64,000 bases of DNA. It comes from Streptomyces pseudovenezuelae. Its GTDB lineage: Bacteria; Actinomycetota; Actinomycetes; Streptomycetales; Streptomycetaceae. Where the stretch lies: positions 62,001 through 126,000 of the forward strand of contig NZ_JARXVH010000006.1 of NCBI RefSeq assembly GCF_029892565.1, written 5' to 3'. Under the pieces are notes generated by a model. It was given only the letters and a program-made list of their open reading frames with translations. It ran no database searches and was not told where the DNA came from. The translations under genes were made by a program, and so were the position numbers. This document shows, one piece after another, positions 41,761 through 51,924 of this stretch; positions within the stretch are counted from its first letter, which is position 1; every line of letters starts with the position of its first letter.

Positions 41761-42044
41761 GCGACATGCCGAAAAGGGTCTCCGGACATGCCGGGCGAGC
41801 TGGCAAAGCTGGCCGTCTGCCGAAAAATGGCAGCCGGTCACGCGGCACGACTCGGTCACAAAAGTGATCACCGAGCACGGCACCCCCCTACCGCGCCCCG
41901 CGCCGGAAGCCATCGCGGTCCTTGAGCCCTCCCCTGGAGCCGCTAGATGATGGACCGATGCGGGTGAGATGTACGACGGTATTGATGATTGAACCTGTAT
42001 GGCAAGACCTGAACCGTGGCCTCACGTTTTTGTTGGTTTGACCG

Positions 42045-42473
42045 TTACTGAACTTTGTCGGGCGTTTCCGAAGGCCCGTACAACCGTCGGACCAGCACCG
42101 GTGCGAACACCAGCAGACTGATCACGGTCACCGCGACGACACCGCCGCGGACGGACCATCGGTGTACGGCCAACATCCCTTGGGCCACCAGCATGTTGAC
42201 CACGATCGAACCGGCGATCGCGGTCAACACTCGGCCGAAGGACTCCAGCCCGCGCAGCGCCACGGCGATGGCCGTAGCGGGTGCCGCGAGCAGGAAGAAA
42301 AGGGTGAGCGGGCCGCGCAGAGGTGAGTCGGTATCGGTCAGCGCGAGCAGCGCGCCGAATCCCCCCACGGCCGTGGCGGCGCCCGCGAGCAGTGGCGAAA
42401 GGTCCCTCCCCGGACCTGGTCGCGCTCGCTCGGTGCCGTCGGTCGACGTTCTCTTGATACGGATGGTCTGCAT
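42045..42473 (-). CDS. Small integral membrane protein
   Basis: A 142-residue protein that I do not recognise. It has four probable TM segments (SPLLAGAATAVGGFGALLAL, GPLTLFFLLAAPATAIAVAL, VLTAIAGSIVVNMLVAQGML, VVAVTVISLLVFAPVLV) between a basic cytoplasmic N terminus and a short charged C terminus. Size and position near polysaccharide genes suggest, but do not prove, an accessory role in envelope glycan synthesis. The start has no clear ribosome site. Confidence 0.6.
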   Translation of the reverse strand: MQTIRIKRTSTDGTERARPGPGRDLSPLLAGAATAVGGFGALLALTDTDSPLRGPLTLFFLLAAPATAIAVALRGLESFGRVLTAIAGSIVVNMLVAQGMLAVHRWSVRGGVVAVTVISLLVFAPVLVRRLYGPSETPDKVQ

Positions 42474-42616
42474 TGGCGACTATGCCCCCCAGCGCGCCGG
42501 ATGCCGGACTTCAATGTCGCGCACTACTAGACGGGGCGTCAAGATGCGGAAGGTGTTCACGTCATTTCTTGGGCAGCCCCTGAACCCCTCTGTACTCGCG
42601 TGGCTCAAACACGCGT

Positions 42617-42643
42617 CCCCGGAGGCGCCGGCTGCCTCCGGGG
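42617..42643 (-). terminator. Terminator of the subtilase gene
   Basis: CCCCGGAGGC and GCCTCCGGGG form a perfect 10-bp stem with a 7-base loop, 30 bases after the subtilase stop on the minus strand. The rest of the 200-base gap (42474-42672) holds no gene that I can see. Confidence 0.75.
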
Positions 42644-42672
42644 AACGGTCGTTCGGGTACCGCGGTGCGGTG

Positions 42673-43881
<1,209 letters not shown>

Positions 43882-44009
43882 TACGAGGGAGTCCTCCTCC
43901 AGGCTGCGCGCGCCTGGGTCGGGCGCGCGACTGTGGGGGGTGCGCGCGTCGTCGCGCACACGGCCCGGAACGTCGCGTTCCCGTTCAAGGCTGAGTAAAG
44001 GGTCGATCA

Positions 44010-44023
44010 TCTACGTGCGTAGA
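44010..44023. promoter_or_regulatory. Inverted repeat between subtilase and SGNH lipase
   Basis: TCTACG-TG-CGTAGA is a perfect 6-2-6 palindrome about 130 bases upstream of the subtilase start and 175 bases before the lipase. The 315-base region also has a TTGACA (44121-44126) on the lipase side, with no convincing -10. It may be a shared operator. Confidence 0.4.
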
Positions 44024-44196
44024 ACAAGGGAGTTGAGGGGCTGTCAACAAATCTGTCATGGGCACGTAATCAAACCCATGGTGAACGCACAGGGTGGGCG
44101 TCGGTACCAGCGGGAAAGTCTTGACATGAGCACTTCCCGTCCATGCGCGTAGTTGGTACGACAGTCAAGGCAGAGATCCTGCTAAAGGGAGGTTCC

Positions 44197-45003
44197 ATGA
44201 GACGTTCCCGATTTGCGGTCTTCGTGATCTCCACCCTCCTCGCCACCGGCACGGCCCTCACCGGGGCCGCGGCGGCGCAGGCGTCCCAAACCGCCGCCAC
44301 GGGGGGCTATGTGGCCCTCGGCGACTCCTACTCCTCCGGGGTCGGAGCGGGCAGCTACATCCGATCCGGCGGCGACTGCGATCGCAGCACCAAGGCGTAC
44401 CCCTACCTGTGGGCCGCCGCCCATTCACCCTCGAAGTTCGACTTCACGGCTTGCTCGGGCGCTCGTACGGGTGATGTTCTCTCCGGTCAGCTGGGCCCGC
44501 TCAGCACGGCCACGAGCCTCGTCTCCATCAGCGTCGGAGGCAACGACGCGGGCTTCGCCGACGTCATGACGACCTGTGTGCTCCAGTCCGACAGCTCCTG
44601 CCTCTCCCGGATCAAGACCGCGAAGGCGTACGTCGACTCGACGCTCCCGAAGCAACTCGACACCGTCTACACGGCGATCCGCAGCAAGGCGCCCAACGCG
44701 CACGTGGTCGTCATCGGCTACCCGCGCTTCTACAAGCTCGGCACCACCTGCGTCGGCCTCTCCGGGACCAAGCGGAGCGCGATCAACGGTGCGGCCGACT
44801 ATCTGGACACCGCCATCAACAAGGCAGCCGCGAACCACGGCTTCACCTACGGCGACGTCCGCGCCACCTTCACCGGCCACGAGCTCTGCTCCGGCAGCGC
44901 CTGGCTGCACAGCCTCAACCTGCTGAGCATCGGAGAGTCGTACCACCCGACCGCGGCCGGCCAGTCCGGCGGCTATCTGCCCGTCATGAACAGCGCCGCC
45001 TGA
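44197..45003 (+). CDS. Secreted SGNH/GDSL lipase
   Basis: A 268-residue exported esterase/lipase. A signal peptide ends near AQAS (about residue 31). Block I is GYVALGDSYSSGVGAG (nucleophile Ser), block III is SISVGGNDAGF, and block V is YHPTAAGQ with the catalytic His. Six Cys in the mature protein (DCDRS, ACSGA, TCVLQ, SSCLS, TTCVG, ELCSG) match the three disulfides of Streptomyces rimosus lipase. GGGAGG precedes the ATG; an ATG 54 bases upstream is in frame but lacks a ribosome site. Convergent with the kinase gene. Confidence 0.92.
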   Translation: MRRSRFAVFVISTLLATGTALTGAAAAQASQTAATGGYVALGDSYSSGVGAGSYIRSGGDCDRSTKAYPYLWAAAHSPSKFDFTACSGARTGDVLSGQLGPLSTATSLVSISVGGNDAGFADVMTTCVLQSDSSCLSRIKTAKAYVDSTLPKQLDTVYTAIRSKAPNAHVVVIGYPRFYKLGTTCVGLSGTKRSAINGAADYLDTAINKAAANHGFTYGDVRATFTGHELCSGSAWLHSLNLLSIGESYHPTAAGQSGGYLPVMNSAA

Positions 45004-45027
45004 CCGGTTCCGGCCGCGTCCGGACCG

Positions 45028-46647
45028 TCACTCGTCCGGCGACTCGGACGCACTGGCGGAGGCTCCGTCCGACGGGGTCTCCGCCACACAGGTCACCGTG
45101 AACGGCACGGAGTTGGACGTCTTCTCCACCGGCGAGCGCACCTCGACACTGATCGAGTTCCGGAACGTCCCCGTGCTGTCGTACGTCGTCACGAACGCCT
45201 TGTCCTGCTTGGTCTTCCCGCCGCCCGCGGAGAAGGACATGGTCTTCCAGCCGTCATCCATGACCTGCCCGTCCTCGGACACCCACCGATAACTCACCTG
45301 GGCCGGCAGCTTGCCCACCGTGATCGTCGCCGTGAACGTGGGCGCCTGACCGCTCGACGGCGGACAGGACCCGGAGTAGTCCGTGTTCGCCCCCGCCAAC
45401 GTGACCTGCACCGACTGCGGTTCGGAAGAACTCGACGAGCTGCTGCTCGCGCTCGGCGTGGAACTCTCCTCGCCACCACCGGGCTTGGTCGCCGTGGCGC
45501 TCTGCGAAGTCCCGCCCCCGGTCTTGGTACTGGCCCCCGCGTCGGCCGAACCCCCGTCCCCGTCCCCGTTGTTCAGCAGCGCGTACGTCAGTCCGGCCAG
45601 CGCCAGCGCGAGGACGACCGCGCCCACGATCAGCGCGACGGCGGCCCGGCGATTGCGCTCCGGCGGTGTGGCGGGCGATGTCGTGGTGCTCCCCGGCGCG
45701 GGGACGGGCCGGGTCTGGGCGGCCGTATACGGCTGGGACGGCGTCGACGACTCCTGCGAGGCGTAGCCGGCGGTCGTCGGCGGATACATGGGCGCCTGCG
45801 CCATGTTCGCGTCGACCGTGCCGCCCGCGGCGATGATCCGCAGATCCCGCTCCGCCTGCTCGGCCGGCAGCCGCTCGGCCGGGTCCTTGCGCAACAGCGC
45901 CTCGATCACCGGCGCGAGCGGACCGGCCCGGTGCGGGTACGGCAGCTCCTCGTCGACGATCGCGCGCAGGGTGTTGAGCGGAGTGGCCTGCCGGAAGGGC
46001 GAGTTGCCCTCCACGGCCGCGTACAGCAGCACGCCGAGCGACCACAGGTCCGACTCCGGACCCGGGGTACGGCCGAGTGCCCGCTCCGGCGCCAGGAACT
46101 CGGGCGAGCCGATGACCTCGCCGGTCATGGTCAGCGCCGAACTGCCCTCGACCATGGCGATGCCGAAGTCGGTGAGCACCACCCGGTCGTCGTTCGAGAT
46201 CAGCACGTTGGCCGGCTTCACGTCCCGGTGCAGGACCCCGGCCGCGTGCGCCGCCCGCAGCGCGGACAGCACCTCGGCACCGATGTGCGCGGAGCGCTGC
46301 GGGCTGAGCGGGCCCTCGATGTCCAGGAGTTCGGCCAGCGAGATGCCCCGCACCAGCTCCATCACGATCCACGGGCGGTCGTCCTGCATCGCCACGTCGT
46401 ACACGGTGACGACGTTGCGGTTGGCGACCCGGGCCGCGGCCCACGCCTCGCGCTCCAGACGGGCGTACATCCGCGAGATCTCCGAGTCCGGCAGACCGGC
46501 GGGCGCGCGCACCTCCTTGACGGCGACCTCGCGGTGCAACAACTCGTCGCGGGCGCGCCACACGGTTCCCATCCCGCCCTCACCGAGGGGCGACAGGAGC
46601 CGGTAGCGGCCGGCGATCACACGTTCACTGCCCGGTTCTTCGGACAC
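45028..46647 (-). CDS. Receptor-type Ser/Thr protein kinase (PknB-like)
   Basis: A 539-residue kinase. The cytoplasmic Hanks domain has the Gly-rich loop LGEGGMGTVW (residues 21-30), VAVKEV (ATP Lys), HRDVKPANV (catalytic loop), TDFGIAMVEGSSALTMTGEVIGSPEFLAPERA with key parts DFG and APE. A Pro/Ser/Thr linker leads to one TM helix (VALIVGAVVLALALAGLTYALL) and a Ser-rich outer domain with two beta-rich Cys segments (YSGSCPPSSG, FTVTCVAET). No PASTA repeats. The extracellular ligand is unknown. A GTG start is used, with a GGGGGG ribosome-like site upstream. Confidence 0.9.
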   Translation of the reverse strand: MSEEPGSERVIAGRYRLLSPLGEGGMGTVWRARDELLHREVAVKEVRAPAGLPDSEISRMYARLEREAWAAARVANRNVVTVYDVAMQDDRPWIVMELVRGISLAELLDIEGPLSPQRSAHIGAEVLSALRAAHAAGVLHRDVKPANVLISNDDRVVLTDFGIAMVEGSSALTMTGEVIGSPEFLAPERALGRTPGPESDLWSLGVLLYAAVEGNSPFRQATPLNTLRAIVDEELPYPHRAGPLAPVIEALLRKDPAERLPAEQAERDLRIIAAGGTVDANMAQAPMYPPTTAGYASQESSTPSQPYTAAQTRPVPAPGSTTTSPATPPERNRRAAVALIVGAVVLALALAGLTYALLNNGDGDGGSADAGASTKTGGGTSQSATATKPGGGEESSTPSASSSSSSSSEPQSVQVTLAGANTDYSGSCPPSSGQAPTFTATITVGKLPAQVSYRWVSEDGQVMDDGWKTMSFSAGGGKTKQDKAFVTTYDSTGTFRNSISVEVRSPVEKTSNSVPFTVTCVAETPSDGASASASESPDE

Positions 46648-46710
46648 GGGCGTCCCCCCATAGCATCCGCGCGATGTCTCCACTCCGCGTCATTTGTGCC
46701 CAAAAGTAGC

Positions 46711-48381
46711 TCAGCCGAGTGCGGATGCCGCCCCCTTGAGCACCAATCCGGCCCCGATTGCCACGACCAGGAACGCTGACATCAGCGGGGCGGACCTGCG
46801 CACCAGGGTCGTCATCGGATGGCTCGTCAGACGCGGGCGGTTCTCCAGCACCCGAGTCATTCCGGTACCCAGCTTCACGACGGCGAATCCCGCCGCCGTC
46901 AGGGTCAGGGCGAGCCCGACGCCGTACGCCACGACGAGCAGCAGCCCGAACCACGCCTGACCGAGCGCCGCCGCGCCGACGAGCACGACGACCGCGGACG
47001 GACTCGGCACGAGCCCGCCGGCGAAGCCGAGCAGGATCGTGCCGCGAAGAGTCGGGGCGACGGCGTGCGTGTGGGTGAAGCCGCCGTGAGTGTGTTCGAG
47101 GGGGGAGTCGGGGGCGGGGTGATGAGGGTGGTCGTGGGAATGGGGGTGCGGGTGGGGGTGACTGTGGTCGTGGTCGTGGTCGTGGTCGTGGGTGTGGTGA
47201 TCGTGATCGTGAGTGTGCGGATGGGGGTGGGTCTCGGTGGTGGTGTCGGCGTGCGCGGAGTGGGCGGAGGCCAGGACGAGGGCGCGTTCCTCGACCTTTT
47301 TGGTCGCGGTCTCGTGCGGGTGCGGGTGCGGGTGGTCGTGACCGTGCGTGCGGTTGCGCCAGGCCCTGCGTACGAGGGTCGCGCCCGCGAAGAGGACCAG
47401 CGCACCGCTCGCGATGCCCAGCCAGGCGATCACCGAAGGGGTCGCCGCCGAGCCGGCCGTGACCAGGAGGCCGAGGGCCACCACGCCGAGCGTGTGGGTG
47501 ACCGTCACCGACGCGGCCAGCGGCAGCACGTCCTTCAGGCGGGCCCGGCCCCCACGCGCGGCTGCCGTCGCGGCCATCAGGGTCTTGCCGTGGCCCGGGG
47601 CGAGCGCGTGCATGGCGCCCAGGACGACCGCGATGAGCAGGGCGAGCGCGGCGAAGCCGACGGTGAGGTCGTGCCGGGCCACCAGGTTGTCCAGGGCGCG
47701 GGTCCAGCGGTCGGCGCCGCGGGGCAGCACGGAAGCGCCGGGGGCGTCCCGCTCGTCCTCGACCAGGGCCGGTCCGCCGGGCCGCACCCGCAGGGACGCG
47801 GTCGCGGTGTCGGCGGGGGAGGAGAGCAACTCCTTGGGGTAGCTGGTGAGTTCGTGGGAGACCGAGGTCTTGGGTACGTCCGTCGCGCTGAGCGTCATCC
47901 GGTCGCCGCGCGCGGTGATCTCCCGCCAGCCGGGCCCGGAGGTGGCGCCCGCGCTGTGGAAGCCGAGGGTGACGGTGTCGCCCTTGGGGAGCGGGGCCGT
48001 GAGGCGGCACTCCACGCGCAGGGTGTTGAGGCCGGCCTGGCCGGGGCGCACGCGCGCGTGGCTGGTGCCGACGGTGAGGTCGGTGGCGCGGCCGTCGACG
48101 GTGACCTTGCTGCCGTCCGCCGCCTTCTCGCACCGCTCCCGGGCCCAGTCGGTCATGCCGAGCCGCTCGATGTCCGGCTTGGCCTGGGTGGCCGGGATCT
48201 CGGCGAGGTCCTCGACGTGGTCGACGCGCAGTTGGCCGGGGGCGGCGACGAGACCGTCGTAGCGGTTGACGGTGAAGTTGCCGAGGGGGTGCGCGCTCGC
48301 GGCGCCGGAAGGGAGCAGCACGAGCGCGCAGGCGGCCGTGAACACGGCCGTGCAGGACGCGAACAGGCGCCGGGGCGTCAC
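46711..48381 (-). CDS. NicO-type nickel/cobalt transporter with exported N-terminal domain
   Basis: A 556-residue protein. A signal peptide (to about residue 31, SGAASAHP) leads into an outer beta-rich domain of about 200 residues (PLGNFTVNRYDGLVAAPGQL, RLGMTDWARERCEKA), then six TM helices of the NicO/RcnA family with the metal motif HALAPGHGKTL. The loop between TM segments is extremely His/Asp-rich (HGHDHPHPHPHE, THDHDHHTHDHDHDHDH) and should bind metal. RcnA-like proteins export Ni or Co. GTGA overlap with the TPR gene; it is the last gene of the DUF4331 operon. Confidence 0.82.
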   Translation of the reverse strand: MTPRRLFASCTAVFTAACALVLLPSGAASAHPLGNFTVNRYDGLVAAPGQLRVDHVEDLAEIPATQAKPDIERLGMTDWARERCEKAADGSKVTVDGRATDLTVGTSHARVRPGQAGLNTLRVECRLTAPLPKGDTVTLGFHSAGATSGPGWREITARGDRMTLSATDVPKTSVSHELTSYPKELLSSPADTATASLRVRPGGPALVEDERDAPGASVLPRGADRWTRALDNLVARHDLTVGFAALALLIAVVLGAMHALAPGHGKTLMAATAAARGGRARLKDVLPLAASVTVTHTLGVVALGLLVTAGSAATPSVIAWLGIASGALVLFAGATLVRRAWRNRTHGHDHPHPHPHETATKKVEERALVLASAHSAHADTTTETHPHPHTHDHDHHTHDHDHDHDHSHPHPHPHSHDHPHHPAPDSPLEHTHGGFTHTHAVAPTLRGTILLGFAGGLVPSPSAVVVLVGAAALGQAWFGLLLVVAYGVGLALTLTAAGFAVVKLGTGMTRVLENRPRLTSHPMTTLVRRSAPLMSAFLVVAIGAGLVLKGAASALG

Positions 48382-49943
48382 TTGGCCGCCTCCAGTGCCG
48401 CACGGGCCGTACGGGCGCCCAGGGGCGAGAAGCCGGGGTTCAGCTTCAGGGCCGCCTTCAGGTGGGCGATGCCGTCCTTCTCGTGACCGGTGGCCAGCTC
48501 GATCATGCCGCGGTGGTAGATGAAGGAGGCGTTGCGGTAGCCGGTGGCCGTGGCCCGGCGGGCGTACGGGAGGGCCTCTGCGTCGTGGCCGTTGACGTGC
48601 AGGGCCCAGGCGAGGGCGTCCGCGGTGTGCACGGTGTGGCGGCGGGCCCATTCGGCGCGGGCGGCGCGCAGGGCCGCTGCCTTGTCGCCGTGGTCGGCGG
48701 CGGCCAGCGCGGTGTCGAGGTCGGCGTTGACGCCGTTGGCGCGGGCGAGGGCGATCCAGGCGTTGACGAGGGCGTACTGGTCGGCGGCCTTCATCCGGTC
48801 GCCCTCGGCGCCGCGGTCCTCGTACAGCTCCCCGAGTTCGACCAGCGGGCCGGGCAGCGGGTAGCGGGCGACGACCAGCTCCATGCCCTTGACGGCACCG
48901 GCCTTGTCGCCGGTGGCGTACAGGGCGCGGGCGCGGCCCTCCAGGGCGGGGAGGTAGTTCTCGTCGGCGGACAGGGCGCGGGCGTAGAAGTCGAGCGCGC
49001 TCTTGTAGTCGCCCTGGTTCCAGGCGAGTTGGCCGAGCTGGGCGGCCACGTAGGAGATGTCGCCGGGGGAGGTCGCGGTGGTGAGTGCCTGCTCCAGGAC
49101 CCGGCGGGCGGTCTTCACGTCGCCGCGCAGTTCGTGCACGTACGCGTACCGGGTGAAGACGGGGACGCCCGGGCGGCGGGTGTCCGCGAGGTCGGCGGCC
49201 TTCGAGGCGTCGGCGTAGCGGCCGAGTTCGACGAGGGCGTCGATGCGGGAGGAGAGGGCGTTCGCGCTGTAGGGGTTCTCCCTGAGGACCTGGTCGGCGT
49301 ACTTCAGGGCGTCCTTGAAGTCGTGCCGGGCCGCGGCGAGGGCGGCCTGGCCGGTGACGGCCGCCTCGTTGCCGGGCTTCACGTCGAGGGAGCGGTCCAG
49401 GGCCTTCTCCGCCTGCGGGTAGCGGGAGGGGTCGCCCTTGGTGCGGGCCTGCTCCACGTAGGCGAGTCCGAGGGTGGCCCAGCTGCCGAAGTCCTTGGGC
49501 TGCGAGCGCAGTTGGGACTGCAGCGAGGTGATCGTCGAGTCGAGGTCGCCACTGGCCAGCAGCGCCGGCGACATCGTGCTGGGCGCGGCGGCCACGGTCG
49601 TACGGCCCTCGTCCCGGATGGCCCCGACCGCGATCGACCCGGCGGTGAGCGCGATGGCCAACAGCACGACGGAGCCGCCGAGTTGGGCGGCCCTCATCCG
49701 CCGCCCGACGGCACCCACGCGGCGCACGGCCGCGACGCGCTCGTCCTCGGCGGCGGAGGGCGCCGGCGTCGGTGCGTCTTCCCTGGAGACCAAGTGGAGT
49801 ACGGGCACGGGCCGTTGCTTGGTGTCCTTCGGTGTCGACTCGCCGGTGACGGGCTTGTCGGGCATGGCCTCGGGGTCCGAAGAGGGGGGCGGCGCACTGC
49901 CGTTCGTCCTCGTCGGCTCGGTGTCGTTCGTACGCGGGGCCAT
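48378..49943 (-). CDS. Membrane-anchored TPR protein
   Basis: A 521-residue protein. A 90-residue cytoplasmic Pro/Ser/Glu-rich start is followed by one TM helix (LGGSVVLLAIALTAGSIAVGAI). The rest is a run of tetratricopeptide repeats (WATLGLAYVEQARTKGD, AAVTGQAALAAARHDFKDALKYADQVL, LGQLAWNQGDYKSALDFYARAL, and others) probably exposed outside. TPR arrays dock partner proteins. Sandwiched between DUF4331 and NicO genes, it likely scaffolds a complex with them; that is inference. Confidence 0.8.
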   Translation of the reverse strand: MAPRTNDTEPTRTNGSAPPPSSDPEAMPDKPVTGESTPKDTKQRPVPVLHLVSREDAPTPAPSAAEDERVAAVRRVGAVGRRMRAAQLGGSVVLLAIALTAGSIAVGAIRDEGRTTVAAAPSTMSPALLASGDLDSTITSLQSQLRSQPKDFGSWATLGLAYVEQARTKGDPSRYPQAEKALDRSLDVKPGNEAAVTGQAALAAARHDFKDALKYADQVLRENPYSANALSSRIDALVELGRYADASKAADLADTRRPGVPVFTRYAYVHELRGDVKTARRVLEQALTTATSPGDISYVAAQLGQLAWNQGDYKSALDFYARALSADENYLPALEGRARALYATGDKAGAVKGMELVVARYPLPGPLVELGELYEDRGAEGDRMKAADQYALVNAWIALARANGVNADLDTALAAADHGDKAAALRAARAEWARRHTVHTADALAWALHVNGHDAEALPYARRATATGYRNASFIYHRGMIELATGHEKDGIAHLKAALKLNPGFSPLGARTARAALEAAK

Positions 49944-50094
49944 GCCCTCTCCTCGATCGGCTTGCGGTGAACGGAAGTCGTGCGGCGCGGCCCGCGCCGT
50001 GGGGGATGAGTACGAGCGGGCCGCGCCAGTCGTTGGGCCGGGGTTCGCGGACCGGGCGGCACCGCTTCAAGAGCCGCCCGATCCGCCACCTAGA

Positions 50095-50115
50095 GGGCCG
50101 GGGTACACCCGGCCC
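50095..50115 (-). terminator. Hairpin after the DUF4331 gene
   Basis: GGGCCGGG and CCCGGCCC pair around a 5-base loop, just past the DUF4331 stop on the minus strand and 150 bases before the TPR gene. It could attenuate rather than stop transcription into the next two genes. Confidence 0.5.
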
Positions 50116-50136
50116 GGCCATGAGGGGCCGTGCGGC

Positions 50137-51672
50137 CTAGTACGCCCGCTCGCGCATCCGGCGCCACCACATCAGGCCGCCGCCGATCAGGAGGATGCCG
50201 AGCGCGCCGGCGCCGGCCGAGGCGGCGATCAGCGGGGTGTTGCCGTTCGACGAGGAACCGGCCGGCTGGAGGGCGTCGCCCAGCTGGTTCTTGACGTCGG
50301 TGCCGCTGGACGTGCCCTTGGCGAGCGGACCGCGCGAACCCGAGGTCGGCTCGGCCACGTACGGGAAGTACTTCTCGAAGCCCTTGTCGTTCTTGTCGAC
50401 CGCGTCGCCCAAGTCGTTCTTGGAACCGACGAGTTCACCCTCCATGACCTGGAGCGCGGCGTCGATCACGTCGTCGGTGAGCCGACGGCCGTTCGGGAAG
50501 CCCGCGTTGTCGCCGTCCAGGACACCGAGCCGCTTGGGGTGCGCGGTCGCCGGGATCGACGTGTTGAGGCGCAGCATCTCCGACGGCGTCGCGTACGGCT
50601 GCTCCGTGTTGAGGTCCTTGACGCCCGTGAGGAACACGCTGACGAGGTCGTTGCGCGGCTCGGCCGGCGCCTTGATCTTGTAGATCGCCTCGATGAGCTT
50701 CGGGATCTCGGGCTCGGTCACGTTCTTCAGGAACTGCGCGTCGTCCTTGGGCTGGGACGCGTTGAACTTGTCCTTGTCCTTCTGCGGGTTGACGACCTCG
50801 TTGACCAGCGGGTTGCCCAGGCGCGAGACCTGCGAGTAGTAGCCCTGCGCGTTCTTGCGCTGGGTCGTCGAGTAGATGCCGACGGTCGGGCGTGACTTCG
50901 ACTGCCGGATCAGGTCGTTGGGCACCTGGAGGGCGATCGTGTTGACGTTGTAGCCCTTGAGGGTGTCGTTGCCGACCTCGGAGAGGTTGCCGCCGTACAG
51001 CAGGTCGAAGACGCGCAGGTCGGCGAAGAACGGGTCGTCGGCCTGGCCGGCGAAGGTCGCGCCGCCGTTCGACGTCTTGTAGATCGCCTGCGAGCGGAGC
51101 TTGGCGTAGTCCGGCATCGACGCCTTGCCGACGTTCGACGGGGCCGCCGGTATGTCGTCGGCGATCCTGGTCTTGTACTGCTGCTTCCCCTTCTTCAGCT
51201 TGATGAGGTCGATGTCGTAGGACTGCGTGATGTTGAGGTCGGGGTCGGTGAGGCTGGTCACCGGACCCGTGTTGTACAGGAACGTCTTCTTGTTCTTGGT
51301 CTGCGTGCTGAAGGTGTAGCGGAAGATGAAGTCGTCCAGCGCGTCACCGTTGTTGTCGATGTGCAGGTCGTACTGGGCGTCGTCCGCGAACTGGTAGAAG
51401 TTCGGGCCGCCGGCGGGTTCCTCGAACGGGATCCAGTTCGCCACGATCGTCGTGGTGTTGGCCTTGTCCGGGCTCGCGAACGCGTACAGGTCGGTGTTGT
51501 CGTACTGCGGGGTCCCCGAGATGAGGGGGGCCTCCCGGTGGGAGGAGGCCGAGGCCACTCCCGGTTCCAGCGCGGCCGTGCCGGCGGCTGCGAGCCCCCC
51601 GGCGGCGAGCGCGCCACATACGAGGGCCGCGAGCTTCCTGCGTCCCGAACCGCTCCTGGAGATAGGTGTCAT
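50137..51672 (-). CDS. DUF4331 family exported protein
   Basis: A 511-residue protein. It has a signal peptide (to about residue 43, GVASASSHREAP), a DUF4331 domain with the family opening SSHREAPLISGTPQYDNTDLYAF-type segment (HREAP, DNTDLYAF), VANWIPFEEPAGGPNFY, and a C-terminal membrane helix (PLIAASAGAGALGILLIGGGLMWW) with RRMRERAY inside. So it is exported and anchored. DUF4331 has no known activity; genes of this family often lie with metal transport and ECF sigma genes, as here. It heads the DUF4331-TPR-NicO operon and has a SigK-like promoter. Confidence 0.85.
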   Translation of the reverse strand: MTPISRSGSGRRKLAALVCGALAAGGLAAAGTAALEPGVASASSHREAPLISGTPQYDNTDLYAFASPDKANTTTIVANWIPFEEPAGGPNFYQFADDAQYDLHIDNNGDALDDFIFRYTFSTQTKNKKTFLYNTGPVTSLTDPDLNITQSYDIDLIKLKKGKQQYKTRIADDIPAAPSNVGKASMPDYAKLRSQAIYKTSNGGATFAGQADDPFFADLRVFDLLYGGNLSEVGNDTLKGYNVNTIALQVPNDLIRQSKSRPTVGIYSTTQRKNAQGYYSQVSRLGNPLVNEVVNPQKDKDKFNASQPKDDAQFLKNVTEPEIPKLIEAIYKIKAPAEPRNDLVSVFLTGVKDLNTEQPYATPSEMLRLNTSIPATAHPKRLGVLDGDNAGFPNGRRLTDDVIDAALQVMEGELVGSKNDLGDAVDKNDKGFEKYFPYVAEPTSGSRGPLAKGTSSGTDVKNQLGDALQPAGSSSNGNTPLIAASAGAGALGILLIGGGLMWWRRMRERAY

Positions 51673-51711
51673 GCCGTCCGTCCTCAGTGCCAACTTGCCT
51701 GACGAACGCTG

Positions 51712-51739
51712 ATTCGGAGCGGTCGGCAGGATGGATTGG
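51712..51739 (-). promoter_or_regulatory. SigK-like ECF promoter for the DUF4331 operon
   Basis: On the minus strand CCAATC (51739-51734) is followed after 16 bases by CCGAAT (51717-51712), close to the mycobacterial SigK pattern CCATCC-N16/17-CCGAAT. Transcription would start about 33 bases before the DUF4331 ATG. The divergent ECF sigma gene is the natural candidate to use it. Confidence 0.45.
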
Positions 51740-51763
51740 TCGAATCCCAAACGTTCTTACGGC

Positions 51764-51806
51764 GGACTCGGGAGCTTGTTTCAGCCGGACCGGGAATCTT
51801 GTTTTC
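51764..51806 (+). repeat. Direct repeats before the sigma factor gene
   Basis: GGACTCGGGAGCTTGTTT (51764-51781) and GGACCGGGAATCTTGTTTT (51787-51805) are imperfect direct repeats 23 bases apart. They may bind a regulator or provide tandem ECF-type -35 sequences for the sigma gene. The basis is pattern only. Confidence 0.35.
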
Positions 51807-51924
51807 GTCGGCCGCGGACCCGCTTTTTGGGCAGGCTGATCCGTAACCCCATCCGGAGGTGCGTTCGTTGCGAATGCCTGGTGTGACGGGACGGGGCCCA
51901 TGCGGGCGGGGAGAGGGGGATCGC

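Noticed and set aside
47105..47240. Tandem repeat that could be a CRISPR or microsatellite
   Set aside because: It is the His/Asp-rich coding loop of the NicO transporter (CAC/GAC codons), with no spacer structure.
46711..50121. A continuous 1136-codon reverse frame from NicO through the TPR gene
   Set aside because: Only its last 556 codons look like protein; the rest is Arg/Pro-rich and lies under the TPR gene in another frame. A GTGA overlap sets the real NicO start.
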